64,000 bases of DNA, from assembly GCA_000310025.1 (NCBI GenBank), contig FN649727.1, positions 7,596,483 to 7,660,482 on the forward strand, written 5' to 3'. The DNA is from Ectocarpus siliculosus. Its lineage: Eukaryota > Sar > Phaeophyceae > Ectocarpales > Ectocarpaceae. Shown one piece after another: positions 46,040-61,000 of the stretch. Position 1 is the stretch's first letter, and each line of letters begins with the position of its first letter. The notes beneath the pieces are model-generated. The model ran no database searches and was not told the origin of the DNA. It saw nothing but the letters and a program-made list of their open reading frames with translations. Both the position numbers and the translations under genes were made by a program.

Positions 46040-49000
46040 TCAGGAGGACTGAGCAGCGCCAGCACCAGCACGAGCTAAACGCCTAAGTTTCCTTGAAATT
46101 TCCTTGCCCTCCATGGGCGCCATGCTGCCCCATTTGGTCCCCCAGCGTGGGTGCGCCACCAAGGGGACGGAAAGTGAGCACGCGCCTTCCATGCAAGCCT
46201 TGACGATGTGTGCCACCTCGGCCACGTGTGGTTCCAACACCTGGTGGTTTGGGTTTGAGGGGTTGGTTGTCGTTGAGACGCTGTTCTGTGGCCATTGGGT
46301 GATTGGTTGGCGTGAGATGACCGACAACGCTCGAAACTCTCCTCCGCGCTACGCATCAATCACGTTGTTGAGTGGAACGTGATCAATAATCCGTCAAGGA
46401 GGGGAGCGGTGACAATCAGCCTCCTTTCTACATATCGGGGGGGGGGGGGGGGGGGGGGGGGGNNNNNNNNNNNNNNNNNNNNGTTTTTTTTTTTTGGGGT
46501 GGGAGAGAAATTTTGTTTTGTATTTTTTTTTTTTTTTGGGTTTTTTTTTTCAAAAAAAAATTTTAAACCCTTTGTAATTCCCCGGAGGAATTTTGCCCTT
46601 TTTAAACAAACCGTGGTGTTTATTCCCCTTTGGGGGGGGGGGGGGTTTTTTGCCCCGCACCAACTTTTTTTCTTCGCCCCCCTTTTTGTTTTCCGCCAAA
46701 AAAAAAAAACGGGGTAAAAAAAAAAACCGGTACCCTGGTGGCGGATTTCAGAAATAGATTTGGCTTTTTTTACAAGGTGGTTGCCAAGGGAGGAAACCCC
46801 ATTCCTGAGGGCAACCCCGGGGGGGGGGGGCTTGTTTTACAACGTCGTTGCCAAGCGGCGAAAACCCAATCCCGATGACAAACACCGAGTGGGCGGCTTG
46901 TTTTACAACGTCGTTGCCAAGCGACGAAAACCCAAACCCCGATGGCAAACAAGGCCGAGGGGGGGGGGGAGGGGGGGGGTCGACGAGGTCTTGTTGTTCC
47001 AATGGACACCCTACCTAGCGATCAGATTGCTTTGAATGGTGGTGTTTTTGGGCACGAACGGTGTCCCGAGCAAAAACACGAAAGGCTTGGCCCTTGGGGG
47101 TCTTTTTAGCGGATGCGCGGTTTTGCAACAATTTGTCCCACGCTTTGCCCGTAGGGGCCAACGATGTCTTGGAGTCGCCTCTATTCGTCTTGACATTTCC
47201 GGTCTGTTTGCGCCAATGCTACGATTGAGCTCCAGATGAAGGATGGACCAATCATTACTAGTACGTCACCATATGCACACCGTAACGAGTTATTGAAGAA
47301 CGAAGCTGAATGCAAGAAACCCATCAAATGTCAATTGATGCGGGATGAGTGGGAGGTTTGACGAACGAAAAGCGTGCTTTATCCAGTCTGCCACAGGAAC
47401 ACAGAGACGTACAAGGTTCACAGCGGCTGGGTTTCATGTCGAAGCAGGCAACATGTGACCCGGCGAGGTGTACTCCGCACCACTACTATTCTCGCGTCCG
47501 GGGTATCCATCACCAACCCCCCCCCCCCCCTCCGGCGATGTTTGCCATCGGGGTTGGGGTTTCGTCGCTTGGCAACGACATTGTAAAACAAGCGCCCCCC
47601 CCCGGTGTTTGCCATCGGGGTTGGTTTTTGTCGCTTGGCATCGATGTTGTAAAAGAAGCAGATCACTTCGTGAGCTCAGCGACCAGGTTTCCACTTTTTT
47701 TTTGCCTTCGTTTTTTTTGCGGTAACCATGAACGGTTGTCGAGTAGATTATGTTGTGCGGGGTCGAGAACCCTCAATCCGCGCAAATGCGATAGCCGCAC
47801 GTTGCTTTAAATTGGTCAAGCAACCTCGAGGCAGTTACACAGCGCTTACAAATGTCTCTGGAAGTGAAAGTACCAGAAAATAAAATGAAGTCATACGCAG
47901 CTGTCATCCGTACGCAAGGAACTAAGCACAAGATGCCGAACACCCTTAGCAGGATGCAGCGCACCCTTCATGCGACCCCCGAATACCTCACGGCGCTTCG
48001 CGCTTGGTGACGTGAGAGCCTGGTCCGGTGAGAACCCGGCGTGGTCCGTCCCGGCTTTGTAGAAACGCGAGGTCAATGCTCTAACGACTGCGGCACGCAC
48101 GACTATGAGTACACACACACACAACACACACACATGAAGACTGCACCGGACCATGGCCATATCATTGGCATCGACCAACGCGCATTAAATACAGTGCAAT
48201 GCGAACAACGCGCAGTATCGTACTTCTACGCTGGCCGAAACAGCCCCACGCACCTCGTACAGTAGTTCGTCGTGGATGCTCAGGACCAGGCGGCATGCCG
48301 GACGTCTCGCCAGCTGAGATCGACCACCGTCTCGCGGAAACCGACAGGGAACAGTGGCATCAGCAGTGCCAGAAGCAAGCGCGGAGGACGAGGTCCCACC
48401 GGCGGCGGCGTTGGGAGGCGGGGTGCAGATGGGCTTACCCGCCGGCCTTGACATCCACTCGCACCTTTCAAGCCTGCATGGAGAGCGGGGGGGCGGGAGG
48501 GCTCTTGTGATGTGGCTGCATGGGCGTGGTGGTGCTACAGGGTGGGAAGGGGGCAGGGAGAGGTATGGGAAAGACGACCGGCGAGGGATTTTCTTCCAAA
48601 TGAGTGCTGGGGGAACCCGGCGGAACCGAGGGAGGGAGGCATCAAGGACGTCAGACATGCAAAGTCTAGGTGTAAATGTTCACTAACAATATGGAAGTTG
48701 AAGGAGCGTCATGAGGGTTCTTTGTTCTTTCTGGCGTCGCAGTATCGCATAAACCGCGCCAGACGCGAAAACTGCGTTCGGCAAAGACCTTCGAGACGGC
48801 ACCCAGCGTGTAGCGAGGGGCACAGTTTCCTCGGAATTGCGACTGTTGCAGCGCAAAACAGCAGCGGATAAGAGCACTGGCATCGTTGGACCAAGCCACG
48901 TCGGAGGTTATGTTGTTTTCGAGAAGCACGCCCTTGGCACGAACAATCATTTGGAAGGTTTCACCAAACCCTCTCCATGCGACCTGTCGTGATCTCGAGA

Positions 49001-52000
49001 CCAAACGCTTGGAAACCGGCGCGTGTGAAACCAGCCCGCACCTGGCAGCAACGTTGGTTGCGGCAAGCTTGAGCAAGTCGGCCGCGGATCCCTGCGTGGT
49101 GGTGTTTGCGGCCTGCCGCTCAGCTCTCGACCTCTCCGCCTTGTCTGTCGAATTGATCTGGGGCAAGTACCGCCGACGGCCCAACAGGGTCTCCACGTAC
49201 CTTTCGCGCGCCGTGAGTCATGGTGAGTGTGTGGGATGGGGCGTGCGCGGGGGGGGGGGCTAGTCAATTCAATACAGTTTCTTTCATACCAGTGCTTCGT
49301 TGATGGGAAGAAGGCGGGAAGTGGGAGGGGGGGTAAGAATTCCAGCGCTCCTCCAAGATGGATGTCCATGTCTTTCTAAGGCAAAGAACAATTTAGGAAG
49401 AGAATGAGATCGCGGCCAAGGTCTGTTCGCTACCAGCAGACACCGGGTGGTGCAGGAGGTCACACAAGACTTCATTGATCGTGTTACAATAACATGCCCG
49501 CGGAGGATCTGCGAACGGGCAAGAGGATCGGAGGCACCTCCTGTTAATCTACCCGGCGGGCATCATTTTCGTTCCGTCGTTCCTGTTCAACCTTCCTCTT
49601 CTCGTTTGCGGTGCTCGCCCGGGCGGTGAGAACCCAACGTGCCCTGTGTTGGCAAAAGAGGTTGAAGTGCGGACGGGTGCAAGGGCTACACCGTGTACCG
49701 TACAACGTACAACAAACCCGCAAACGACATAACTCCCCCCACACAACGAAAATCACTCCTGGTGAAAGTAGTGTCAAATTCTAATCGCCACACCCAGCGG
49801 TGTTGGAAACGTTTTCGCCGGCAAAAAAAATGTATTTCTATTCCCCGGCGAGTGTTATCTTATGTGGTATACTATTGGCATAAGGCGCAGCCTTATTCCG
49901 TTTGCTACCGTCAGCGGTGTACGCTGCCTCAAGATAGTGGCTGACCTAACTCTGACTTTTTTGTCAGTCGTTGACCAATCGGCAAGTGTGACGGTAACGA
50001 AGGTACACCGCGCAAGAGGAGATGACTACTTCTACGATAACTCCGCACAATTTGTTGTGAGAAACATGAACCTTGTCTGTCCCGTTCCGTCCCGTTCCAT
50101 CCGCCCCCCCTCCTAAGGAACGGAAACGTTTTAGCAACTCGAATTGATCTCTTCCCTCTCCCCCTCTTCCCTTTTTTTTAGTCTTACCCGCACTCCTTGC
50201 AGTCCTCCTTGACCTTCTTGAGGAACTCGGTCAATTTCGGGAACGTCTTGAGCACCGTCTGCCTGATCTTGAAGGCCTCGGGACGGCTCAGGCGCAGCTG
50301 CGGCACGAGAGCGTCCGCTGACTGCCCGTACAGCACTCCGTACACGACGATCTTCGTCTGGAGAGTCGATCCAACACGTCCAAGGCGGGGGCGGGGGGCG
50401 TAACTCTATTATTTTGCATGTCTTAGCATTGACCACGCGTCCTCGAGAGGACGGAGCATGTGTTTTATTGTCCTTTGTGCCTCAGAGTAACCGCACTGAT
50501 AGTGCATAAGACACCTCAGGGGTGGGCCGGGGGAGAGGGTACGAGGGGACCGTTGGGTAAAACTGAGCAACGACGTCGGGTGTAGAATGGTAGGTACGAT
50601 GGGTAGGTGAGCACACGAAACACATTAGTTGCAGTACCAGATTTGTACCAAGAAGGGCACAAACGCTAGAAAAGAGACGCACCGTTCGATGGATCAAGAA
50701 GAGAGGCACGACATCAACCAGCATCTCATTTCAAGACCGAACGAACCTGACGGCGCTCCTCTTCTGTGATGTCCTCGGCCTTCTTGCCCCTTCCCTTCAG
50801 CGCCGCCGCAATCGTCCGAAACACGTCCCCTCCGTCGGCGAAGACTTTCAGAAGATCAGGGTCGCCCGAGAGATGGGCCATCAGTCGCATTTCCACCTGC
50901 ATCGTAGCAATATGCGACGGGCGGGAAAACATGGGTGGCGGGCGGGGGTGGGGGGTCGTACATCTGTGTGCTGAGCGTTGTGTTGGAACTGTCAGTATCA
51001 GGTGGGCAGGAAGGGACCGACTCTGCCATCACCCGATCTCTGCGAAATGTTGAAGAACTGCTTTATTCTCCGCACACAAGACGACGACGCTAACCGCAAA
51101 AGCATTAAGAGGAGATGAAACGTCCGCCCGCATCGACTCACTTCCAAACAGCTACCATAACATGAATCCAAAGAAACGGCACTGCGGTACCATGAAACCC
51201 ATCGATGTTCGAAGAGATTACACGTGAAACATGATTGTCAGTTTGTATGATACAGCTTTAGATTCCAGCCCAATCCATCTCCACAGCCCACACTGCCAAG
51301 ATATAAATCTGACATCCTTCCGCGCCTGATCCCATCATGCTGCGGTTGACCACAAAGCAACACCCGCTTGTACGGTTGCAAAACGGGTAATGTGGCTCCC
51401 TGCAAAACTACAAATATTTCACCACGTAGTCCCCGATCAACCTATCGGCGTCCGTCTCCGCGAAAACCATAGAGTGCAAGGGAGGCAATCTACGGTAAGC
51501 AAGGTAGAGGTCATCGTCGCAGAATCACCCACGGACATCAAACGAGTTTGCAGCAAACCAACGTTCTAGTCCCTCGGGTGTGTTCCAGCTTGGGGATGTA
51601 GATCATAGCCGCTGACGTTTCCGTGCTTGCGACGTTCAGACTCAAACGACAACGGAAGCGCGGCTGCAGCGTTCACGCAAGGGAAGATGTGTGCTCACAT
51701 CAATAGCGCACCCCGAGTACGCACACATTTCATCACCTGCGAGTAGTCAGCGGACACGAAAGCATACCCCGGGGACGCTACGAGGCTGTCCCTGGGTTTA
51801 ATCATTGCTTCCTTGGCGAACCAGGGACACCTGGCCCCCAGCCCCCCGTCCTTCATGGCCTCGGCGTTCGCGTCGCTGAAAAAGTTCGCCTGCACTCGGA
51901 AGACCTGGCAACCACAGCAATGTCGATGACGACAACAGCATCGACGACGACAATTCCGATGACACAGATCTTGAAATAGAAGCAAAATTCTGCATGATGT

Positions 52001-55000
52001 CAAGAGCACAGCCGCAGCAGCGTTCAATATCCTTCGCGCGAATGCCATTGAGCATGCCTCTTAAATATTCGTTCCAGTACTATTTCGCCGCTCTTCCTCT
52101 CCCCCTCCTACCTCTTGTCTGTCTGTCTCGCTCTCGCTCTCGCTCTCGCTCTCACCTTATCAGCAGGGTAGCTGTACACCCGTCCGTGTCGACCGCCCAG
52201 TCTCACCAGCACCTGCCTCGTGCTCTCTGCCTCCCAGGACGAGTACGAGTGACCGCTCTCCCGCCAAAGAGACGCCTGCAAACAAACCAAACACCAGGGG
52301 TTTTGGTCCCCATAAAGGCACAAGGTAATGTTTACTGTTTACGGCTTTCGCAATGTAAAACTAGGCCTGCATTTTTTCGGGAAGGGCAAGGGTGGGGGGT
52401 CGTAGAAGCAACAGAAAATGCTTTGTTTCTTCCGTAGCCGTCCTACATGGCACCCTCTGGACGCACGACTCTTGCAGAGCTGATCTCCCGACCCGCGGTA
52501 AAAAAAGCACGTGTTTCCCTCGACATGCTCCTGCTGTACTTCTTGCACCGAGGGGCGACGTGGTGGAAAATGCAGCCAGGTTCACACACAGCGATTCTTA
52601 TTGTTCCACCCGCACCCCGACACCAAAACGCCTTCATCCCGTGACGTTCCCTGTTTACAGAGGGCTCCTCGATCACAACCTCTCTGAACCACGAGAACGG
52701 CTTCTCCAACTACCCACACCAATCAGGACACACACCACAACAAAAAACACCCCGGGTTTTCCATAACTACAAACGGGCCGAGAATCGGAGACTTTTGCCC
52801 CACAGACAAGGCCCGATCCCCTCCAGGAAGACAACCACCCGCACACCGTTCTTACCATGCTTCCGGCGCCCACGGCGGGGTCTTCTGGAGCGCGAGCGGC
52901 TGGTGGTCCGTTTCCGACGTCATCATCGGGATCAGTGTGCCTGTGGACGGGGTCGTTGAGGCATTTGTCTTCCACGATCGCCACGATCTCACCCGTGCTC
53001 ATCATGCTGGCCGCGTCTCCTCTGGGGGCCAGGGTTACCCTGCCGTTTTTTGGAAGGAAGATGGAACAGCATCGGACACAACAGGCTTAGAAGTACAAGT
53101 TATCCTTTTGTGTCGAAACTGTTGTTAGAAGTGGATGAAACCGGTAACAGGAAGAAGAAACTCAGCCAACTAAAAGAAGCGATCTCTAACGGACTGTTTT
53201 CAAGATTTCGAGGGAGACAAAGACATGGCAGCAGAGCATGCGTTCAGGCGCGAGACCTGTCCAACGAAGCATCCACATTGACCAAACACCGACGCTGGAT
53301 GTTTTCCAACAAGTGAAAAGATCGCAAGCCAGCCGTCAAGCGCACCGGCAAACGATTGCAGCAAAGCATTTTCAACACCACCTTGACAACAACAACAACA
53401 ACAACAAAAACAACAACAGGGAGTGTCAGTGCGTTGATGGCATGTGAACCAACATTCACATCAGCAACCAGGCACCAAAAAGGGTACATCGACGCAGCAC
53501 AACGTGCTACGGCCATGCGTCCCTCGTGAAGGGCGTGCGGGTTCCTCTCTCGCGCCACGTGTGTCTTCTCCAGCCCTCTGCTTTGGCTATCTGTCTTACC
53601 TTACCGCCTCTCGGAACTCCTCCTCCGCCTCCGGACTCAGACGCGGCGGTGTAACCGCGCCCCGGCCTCCCGGCTGGGGATCCCCTCCCTTCGCATCCGC
53701 CCATACTCGAGGCACGATCTGGACCGCAAAAAACGAGGAGAAGAGAGAGAGAGAGAGAGAATAGAGCTGAGGGCGGTCGCCGGCGGTGTACAGAGTGCTA
53801 CAGGATTCGCACACTCCCCCGCGTTCAGGACCGGGCGGGGCTGGCCTCCGTTTCGTCCGAGAGGCTGGGCCGCGACGGCATCGCCAAAAAGGCCTCTCAG
53901 AGCACCGCCGTGAACAACCAATACCGCCAGCAAGTAGCTCACACGCACCCCCTCAGTCGGCATACCGTCAGAACCAACACAGTACGACCAAGAAGACGAC
54001 GCACTCGAAGCTACCGGTCCCTTCAGGGTGAAAAATGGTGATTGAAACCGGTACAACCACATACAGTACACGTACGGGGCCCCAAAAGGAGAACGTTTGT
54101 GCAGTGTTACGCCTCCCCACCTCCAAGCCAGGCACGTCGACCTCCATTTCCTCGGCCAAGCTTGTCCGCCACGATCTCGTCAGGACAATCTTGTGGTCCA
54201 GGTTCTGCAGCGGCGGGTCGGACGTGATCATCCTGCCCGTCGTCGTGAAGAGGTCGATCCGAGGGTTCACGCGTACTCCGTCTTGGTAGTAGTTGATTGG
54301 GTTTCGTGTTAGGACGAGGAGGAAGGAAGAGGGGGAGACAACCGAGGGCGACAACCGAGGGCGAGGCGACGGGGGTCAGGGGACGGATGTGGACCAAGAA
54401 CCGTTACATCAACGAGAGAGAAAGGCTTTCGATGTATACCGGACACGTGTGTTGCGGAACTGTTTTCCGTGTTCTGGCCGGCCGTGGAAACAAACTCTCA
54501 TAAAAATGAATAACCTGCATCACCGCACACGGACTCCAATCCGCACGTGCACACACCTAGGTGCGGATGCCGTCGCTTCGTCGCCAACAGCCCGGCGAGA
54601 GAGCGCTTCGCCGGTGCCAGGTAGCGATGCCGAATCACGGCAAGAATGAAGCTGCGGGCTTGCTGGATTCAAGACCACCAAATTCATGTGGGAGGGGGCA
54701 TGCCGAATACGGGGTGGGGAGTGGTATACTAGCAGATATTCGGTGCTGCATTGTTCTCGCCTCGGAACGAATACGAGGGATCTGCACCTGTGCCCAGGGT
54801 CAACGAGAAATAAATTGCCGTTGGACACACGTACAAGGGGCCGGTTCCGGAGAATTGTGTAGGAGGCAGGACAAACCATAAGTGAAGCGGGCTTTGCGTT
54901 CGCGACATTTGTTCCGTCACCGTGCTGGCAAACAACGGTGGATGCCCAGAGTGATGTTGCACGACCACTACGTTGTTGCTGTTCGAAGTTGAGAAGAATC

Positions 55001-58000
55001 GTTGACGCCCAACAAAGGACCCATTATATTTTCAAGGAAAGCCGCCGTGGCCCTATCTCTCACCTCGGTCAGGATGGTAGGGGCACGGCGAAAGGTACCA
55101 CCACCACTATCCCCACGAATACTCCCACCAGCCGCAGCAGCGGCAGCAGCACTAGTCGCATCGCGTGTAGCGGTAGCACCACAACCACCTCCTTCAGCAC
55201 TGCTGCCACCGCCACCAGCGCTACTAGCAACAACAGTGGCAGCAGCAGCAGCTGCAGGATCGCCCGTACCAGTAGCAGCAACGGCAGGAGCACAAGCACT
55301 TCCGGCAGCAGCGCTTGCAGCAGCACTGCTGTCACCGCCACCACCGCTACTAAGAGCAGCAGCAGCTGCTGCTGCTGCTGCTGCTGCAACGGCGGAGACC
55401 TTCAACAGCTCCTGGAGACTGCTGGTGTCCGTCGGTCCCAGGCTAGCCCTCTTTGACGCGCCTCCCCCACCGGCACCGCTGCCCCTCCCGGATGTCCAAG
55501 ACGGCGGGGGCTTCACCCCTAGCGTCACGTACAGCATGTCGTGGATGCGCTTGGGGCTGGCCAGTGCCGTCTTGTCGTCGAGTTCCTACACGGATATCAA
55601 AAAGGTTGTTTGATGGTATGCATGAAGGCGTTTTTTTGGGCTCGGCAACGAAAAGATAACGCAAGACGAAGCACAACTAACTGCTGTGCGTGCTGGGGCT
55701 TCGTGAATACCGCGCTGTGCAGTGTTGCGGCAGTAGGGCGGATACCGAATGGCCCTGGGTGGGGGTATGTGACTCTTGGTGGCTACAATGTCACCTGCCG
55801 TTTGGGTCATGTTTGTATTGTTGTTGGTGATGATTGATGTCGTTGTTGTCTTAACATCGAAAGCCATCCCGGTCTCTGCTCGGTACCCTATAGCAACCGT
55901 GCCGGTCCAACACTCGCCGACGCCTTCCGTGGTCGCAGGTCAACCACCCCCAAAAGGGTACACACCCTACGGATGTACGTAGTGGGTTTTATCGAGAAAC
56001 AGCACCAGCAAGACGAGAAAGTAACCGTGCGGCGCGACGACTATTGTCTCGTCATTTTCAATGTTGCCGCAGGTGCGGAGACCAGGGAGAGATGTGGCAG
56101 CACCCCCAGCTCTACGAGAAACAACAATATCTTACTCAGCAGTAGCGTGTGGAACGACGAACGATAATCCACGGGGCTGCAGTCTACCAAGAAGGAAGCG
56201 CCGCACCAGACGCCAAGCACCGAGAGTCGAGTGAAACCATGAGCGGCGAGCTTAGGCCCTGAGAGAGAAACATCTCATGTTTGTAAATATTGTGCAGGAC
56301 AAATCAAACCACAACAAACAAAAACACAGGTGAAAAAACTATGTGAAGGAAATCTTTGGTTCTTCACAGACTAGAGGAGGGGGGTGTAGACCACTCATTT
56401 AACGCAAGCCCACGTACTGCGTAACATCTCTTACTTCATTGACTACACATCTCGACAGAGCGGCGAAACAGGCACCTCCGGCCCTTTGACATTTTACATT
56501 TCAGCAATGCGAACCAGAAACAAGACACTGCATCCGATACCTCTCCGTATCTAGCTATAGCTTTCTCCGGGAGGAGGTGGGGTACCTCGTAGTCTCCAGC
56601 GAGCTGTTCCGCGAGCCTTTCTAGGTCGTCCAAGCGAAGCTCCACTTCTCTGCGCGCGCCGACGACAAGACCAACCTTGAGTGTGAGGCCAGAATACTCC
56701 ATCAAGGCCGCCGCCGAAACCGCCGGCATCTGAAAAAAGTTCGCGCGTGAATCGTAAACATGTGTTCGTGTTTTCGACGCAAACGAGGGAATGAGTGCAT
56801 GAATCGACGATGAAACTGACCGCAGTGCTGGTACATTAAGTTGGACTTCTCCAAGAGATACTTTGGATTGGCCACACAACGAAACTGCTCTGAGGGAACG
56901 AAAAAGAACATTGCTATGCGAAAGAAAATTTCTCCCGCTCTCATCACGCTGGTGGAAAAACAATGCCCCGCGCGTCGTGACGCAACGATTTTGATTCCTT
57001 GCCCGGTCGGTTATCGCGGTCGATGCTAACTAACCAATACACACACGCCGGTACGCGCGTGCTGTGTAGATGCACACATACGAACACGTACCTCGAGAAG
57101 AAAGAACGGGAGCGTGAGGCTCAGATCCTTGAGAGCCTGCTCCTTCTCTGCCATAAAGGACAGCGTCGCCGCAGCCTGCAAACACCAGAGGTCCACCACA
57201 TCAACCGGCGGCCTGCCGACGCCGCACGCGTGGTTCCGATGGCAAACACGAGCGAGTGAAAGGGGATGCGGAAGTAAGTTTCTTCGGCGGGGAGGTAACG
57301 ACGGATTGGCGTCAACATGGAAAGTTTTTTCGAGGAGACAAGTCCCTCAAATTAACAGAGAAGGCTTGACACGGACCACGAACCAAGCTCTAGTTCTAGA
57401 ACACTGCCGGCTTCTCCACGTGGTTGATTCCAATCGTTTTTCCCCAAGATTTCGAGAATTTTTTCAGTTCGTTACCGTCTCAATAAAAAGCAGTTTCTTC
57501 CCTCACCAGGCGTCGTCGGCTATACGGTGTGGTCTTCCCGAAAAGGGTGACCGAAAAAGGTATATGTGATGGCGTCGACACGGTACCCATTATCTTGACA
57601 CAACTGCACCATAAAAGAGACGACAAGCCAGCAGGCCTACGCACCCGCTTCTTGAGAAGAAGCCTTCAGGGAGGAGGGCAGAGGCGGTATGAATGCGTAC
57701 ATGCGCGTGCCTCTTGAACTAACATCGATCGCGCTCACGGACTATGAAAATACGTACGTCAGTCTGGCAGCGAATGTGCGTGTATGTAGTCGGCCGTGTG
57801 TGAAACAGCATCACCAAGTACGTCTTTCCTGATAAGCGTTTTCCGCTGACAGCACCACCGACGATGTCACCGAACACCTCACCCTCTAGAAGATGACTAC
57901 ATATATTCGCGGTTGAATAGGTCCTCCCTCTCACACACGAACTTATGCGTCACCTGGCGCATTATCCGCAATCACATGCACGCACGCCCAATAGCAGTCA

Positions 58001-61000
58001 TCACACCCGCCAAAAACCGGAGGTCAGCTCTAATACAACGTCCGCCATTTGCTCCGCGCTGAACTTGAACGGACGCTTGACGCTTCCCTATCAATATCGA
58101 CATTTTGTCGACACCCCAGTCTACGAGGCTTCTAGTCAGGTCCAAGCCCACACATCCTCTCGGGTCACACCGTAGAGTATGACCCAATTGTCTAAAAAAT
58201 CTCAGAACTAACCCACCCAACCCACCTCGCTAGGGCTAGACTCGCGGGAGGAGCGCGGGGCGGCGGTAGCGGTGTCTTCCGCTTCTTCGATGCCCGCTTC
58301 AACTGCTGCTGCTGCTGCTGCTGTAGTTGCGCGGTGTCCTCGATGGGGGGCTCCGCAAGCCACCTTGCCACGGCGGGGTCTTCTAGGGGCCCTTTCACGT
58401 TCACGCCGAGAGATCGGAGGCAAACTAGAGAGCCCTTCATATCCAGACAGACCTATTGTGTGGCGGGGGCGATTGGGCAGTGGTGGCGGTAAAGTTGATG
58501 TCTTGGTTGAGGGATAGAGGTACCAATCAATGTTGTTGTATGGAAGCACGACTAGGTTGAGGGAGAAATGAGGTTCGGGTGAAGGGGCGGGGTCAGCGGG
58601 GGGTAGTGCTAGGGATGTGCAGCGGCGGGCACTCAAACATCAGTACGCTGTCACAGAAATACATCGCATATGCCGCAAGCAGAAGTTTCCATTTGTCAGG
58701 AACACTTGGGCTTGAACCTAAACCGCTTGACCGCCTGGTTGTGATCGAAAGCGAGAGAGTTTCCACAGGGTACGAGGCCGTAGAGGGAAAACTAAGTCGT
58801 GTAGCGAACGGCGGCGTGACATGCTCACCAAACAAACATCATGGACCAATCGTGAATATCAAGCTTCTGCAAACGACGCACTTGCATCACCTGAACACCC
58901 CAACGCTGGCAGAAATGCACCCGGAAAGAGAAAAATCGGCCGTGCGTTGCACATCACTAACACCTTTGTCGTATTTTTTTCCTCCATCACGTCTCTGAGC
59001 AACCCCCACCGACCACTTGGCTCTTCAGCTGTCAGTCGGTTGAGCGCCTCGACCTGTTGTCGTTCAGATTGGTCGGACGAGCAGCATGGTTTTGGAGAGA
59101 TAATTTGGTCAGCAAATGGAACGCAGGCCGTTAGTGGTAGGGGGCATGTTCTTATTTGTTATGCCACGTTTATTTCCCAACCTCATTTTCTTTGAGGCTC
59201 TTGTCTCTTTCACGGCAAATTGAGCACAGAGAGATGCCACACGTGACTTCAAAAGTACTGTTTCGCCGTGGAACATGCACAAAAGAGCAAGGAACCGCCT
59301 TCGCGAGAAAAATTGTTCATGAGGAAATAGAGCAGGGAGGGGGCACGCAGACCCTATCCCTAACCCTACCCCTCATCCAACTTCCCCCGATTGCATCCTT
59401 TATCCAACACGTTTTCTTAATAGAAAAACCCAGGGAAGGCTACTGAGAGCAAAAACATACACATATTATCTCGCTCACCCCAAGCGCGTTCCACCTACGG
59501 CAGACCAGGAGAGCCTGGTTCCAAGGTCTGAGCTTGCGCCGGCGCCTCTTCCCGCTGCCATTACCGCCGCCGTCGTCAACGCCGTCGTCAGCCAGGCTGT
59601 GACTACGGCACCTCGTGCTGTGTCGCTCGCTGCCGCAGCCGGCGCACAGCCAAGGAAACCCAACCTGAAAGAAGAAGAGAATCAAGAGAGCGGCCAGGGC
59701 AAAGGAAACCACGTTTGAACACCCTGTGTGCTATTCTTGCATGCGAGTAAAGTGAGCAGGCGTGTAGGGAAAAAAAAGGGGAAGGGGTGATGTTGGTGAG
59801 GTTGGAAGGTCGTGAAGGTGAAGAGCTGAAAGTGAACGGAAAAAACCGAGGCGCTCGAAGCAAATAGAGCAGACGCAAAGAAGATATACCCCTTCTATTG
59901 CCGCGAAAGCTTTCTGCAAGACCGACATGTTCCGACGGAACACGAAAACTCACAAACAGGGCGATAGACTCCAGCGCGCCCCCGGGCAGTGCCCCCCAGC
60001 GAGCTGAAGCCCTGCCCACGCCGACCCCCTTTCCATTGCTCCCAGGTTCAACACGGCTCCCCCCCCCGCTGGTTCGTCTGGCGTGGTCGGCGCAGTCAGA
60101 GGGGGACTGATGCCAAGCGGCGGAACGGCTCGGCAGGAGAGGAGGCAGCGGCAGATAGCGTGACGTCTGGCCGTCAAAGGAGATGGCGATGCCGCTCACC
60201 ACTCGCAACCTTCGTGTGGACGAGCGGGGGGTGCGATCGACGGGAGGCAACAAGGGGAATAGGGGTCTCATACGATTCATTTCAAACTTCATATGTACTC
60301 CTTACATTGTAGTTGAGAACGGGAGCTTCAAGTGGGGCTCAACCGCCGGCCATAGACTGCTTCGAAATGAAACGGCTTGCACACAGGCTTTCGATCCCAG
60401 AGTTTCTTTACGCTGGAATAAACATGAAACCTGTTGCCACACCGCTGGCCGCGGAGACCCACGGGGACCCCTAGGACATTGCTAGTGAGACCCGATTCAC
60501 TCAACAATAACAAAATTTTGAGCCTCTGGTTTGCGTCAACCAATACTTCATCGACCGCGACCTAGTTTTGCCAAGGAGCCCCGCAGACAGGGCAAACCAG
60601 GCGTGGACCGGAGGAAACAATGATATGCAAGCACATAGGCTAGAGGCTGCACCTCACTTGACACAGCATAGAGAGAGGCCCCGCCCCCGGACGGGACAGA
60701 AATAGGGCATCACCTCCGATACCCATAATCAAACGTACACACCTCTCCGCCCTCACTCCAGCCGCCCAACATCAAACGTCTCCCCTCACACCAAACACAC
60801 TCACGATTCTCCATGCCCACGCTGAGACAGAGGAACGCCGCCCTCCCCGCCCGACGGAACCGTGTAAGGCGCCACTGGCAATGCTGGTGATGCCACCAAC
60901 GCCTCCCACGACCGCCGGTACTCCCACGCACGCCGATCCCCTCTTCCCGCTCCCCCGCCATGACCGCTGCCGCTGTTCCTGAGCCACCGCAAGTCGCGGC

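Noticed and set aside
46379-46717. 112-aa ORF on the plus strand
   Set aside because: It spans the 20-N gap and homopolymer junk.
55002-55613. 203-aa plus-strand ORF (Ala/Pro-rich)
   Set aside because: Antisense of the alanine tract in the polymerase exon; the minus-strand frame has conserved flanks and splice sites.
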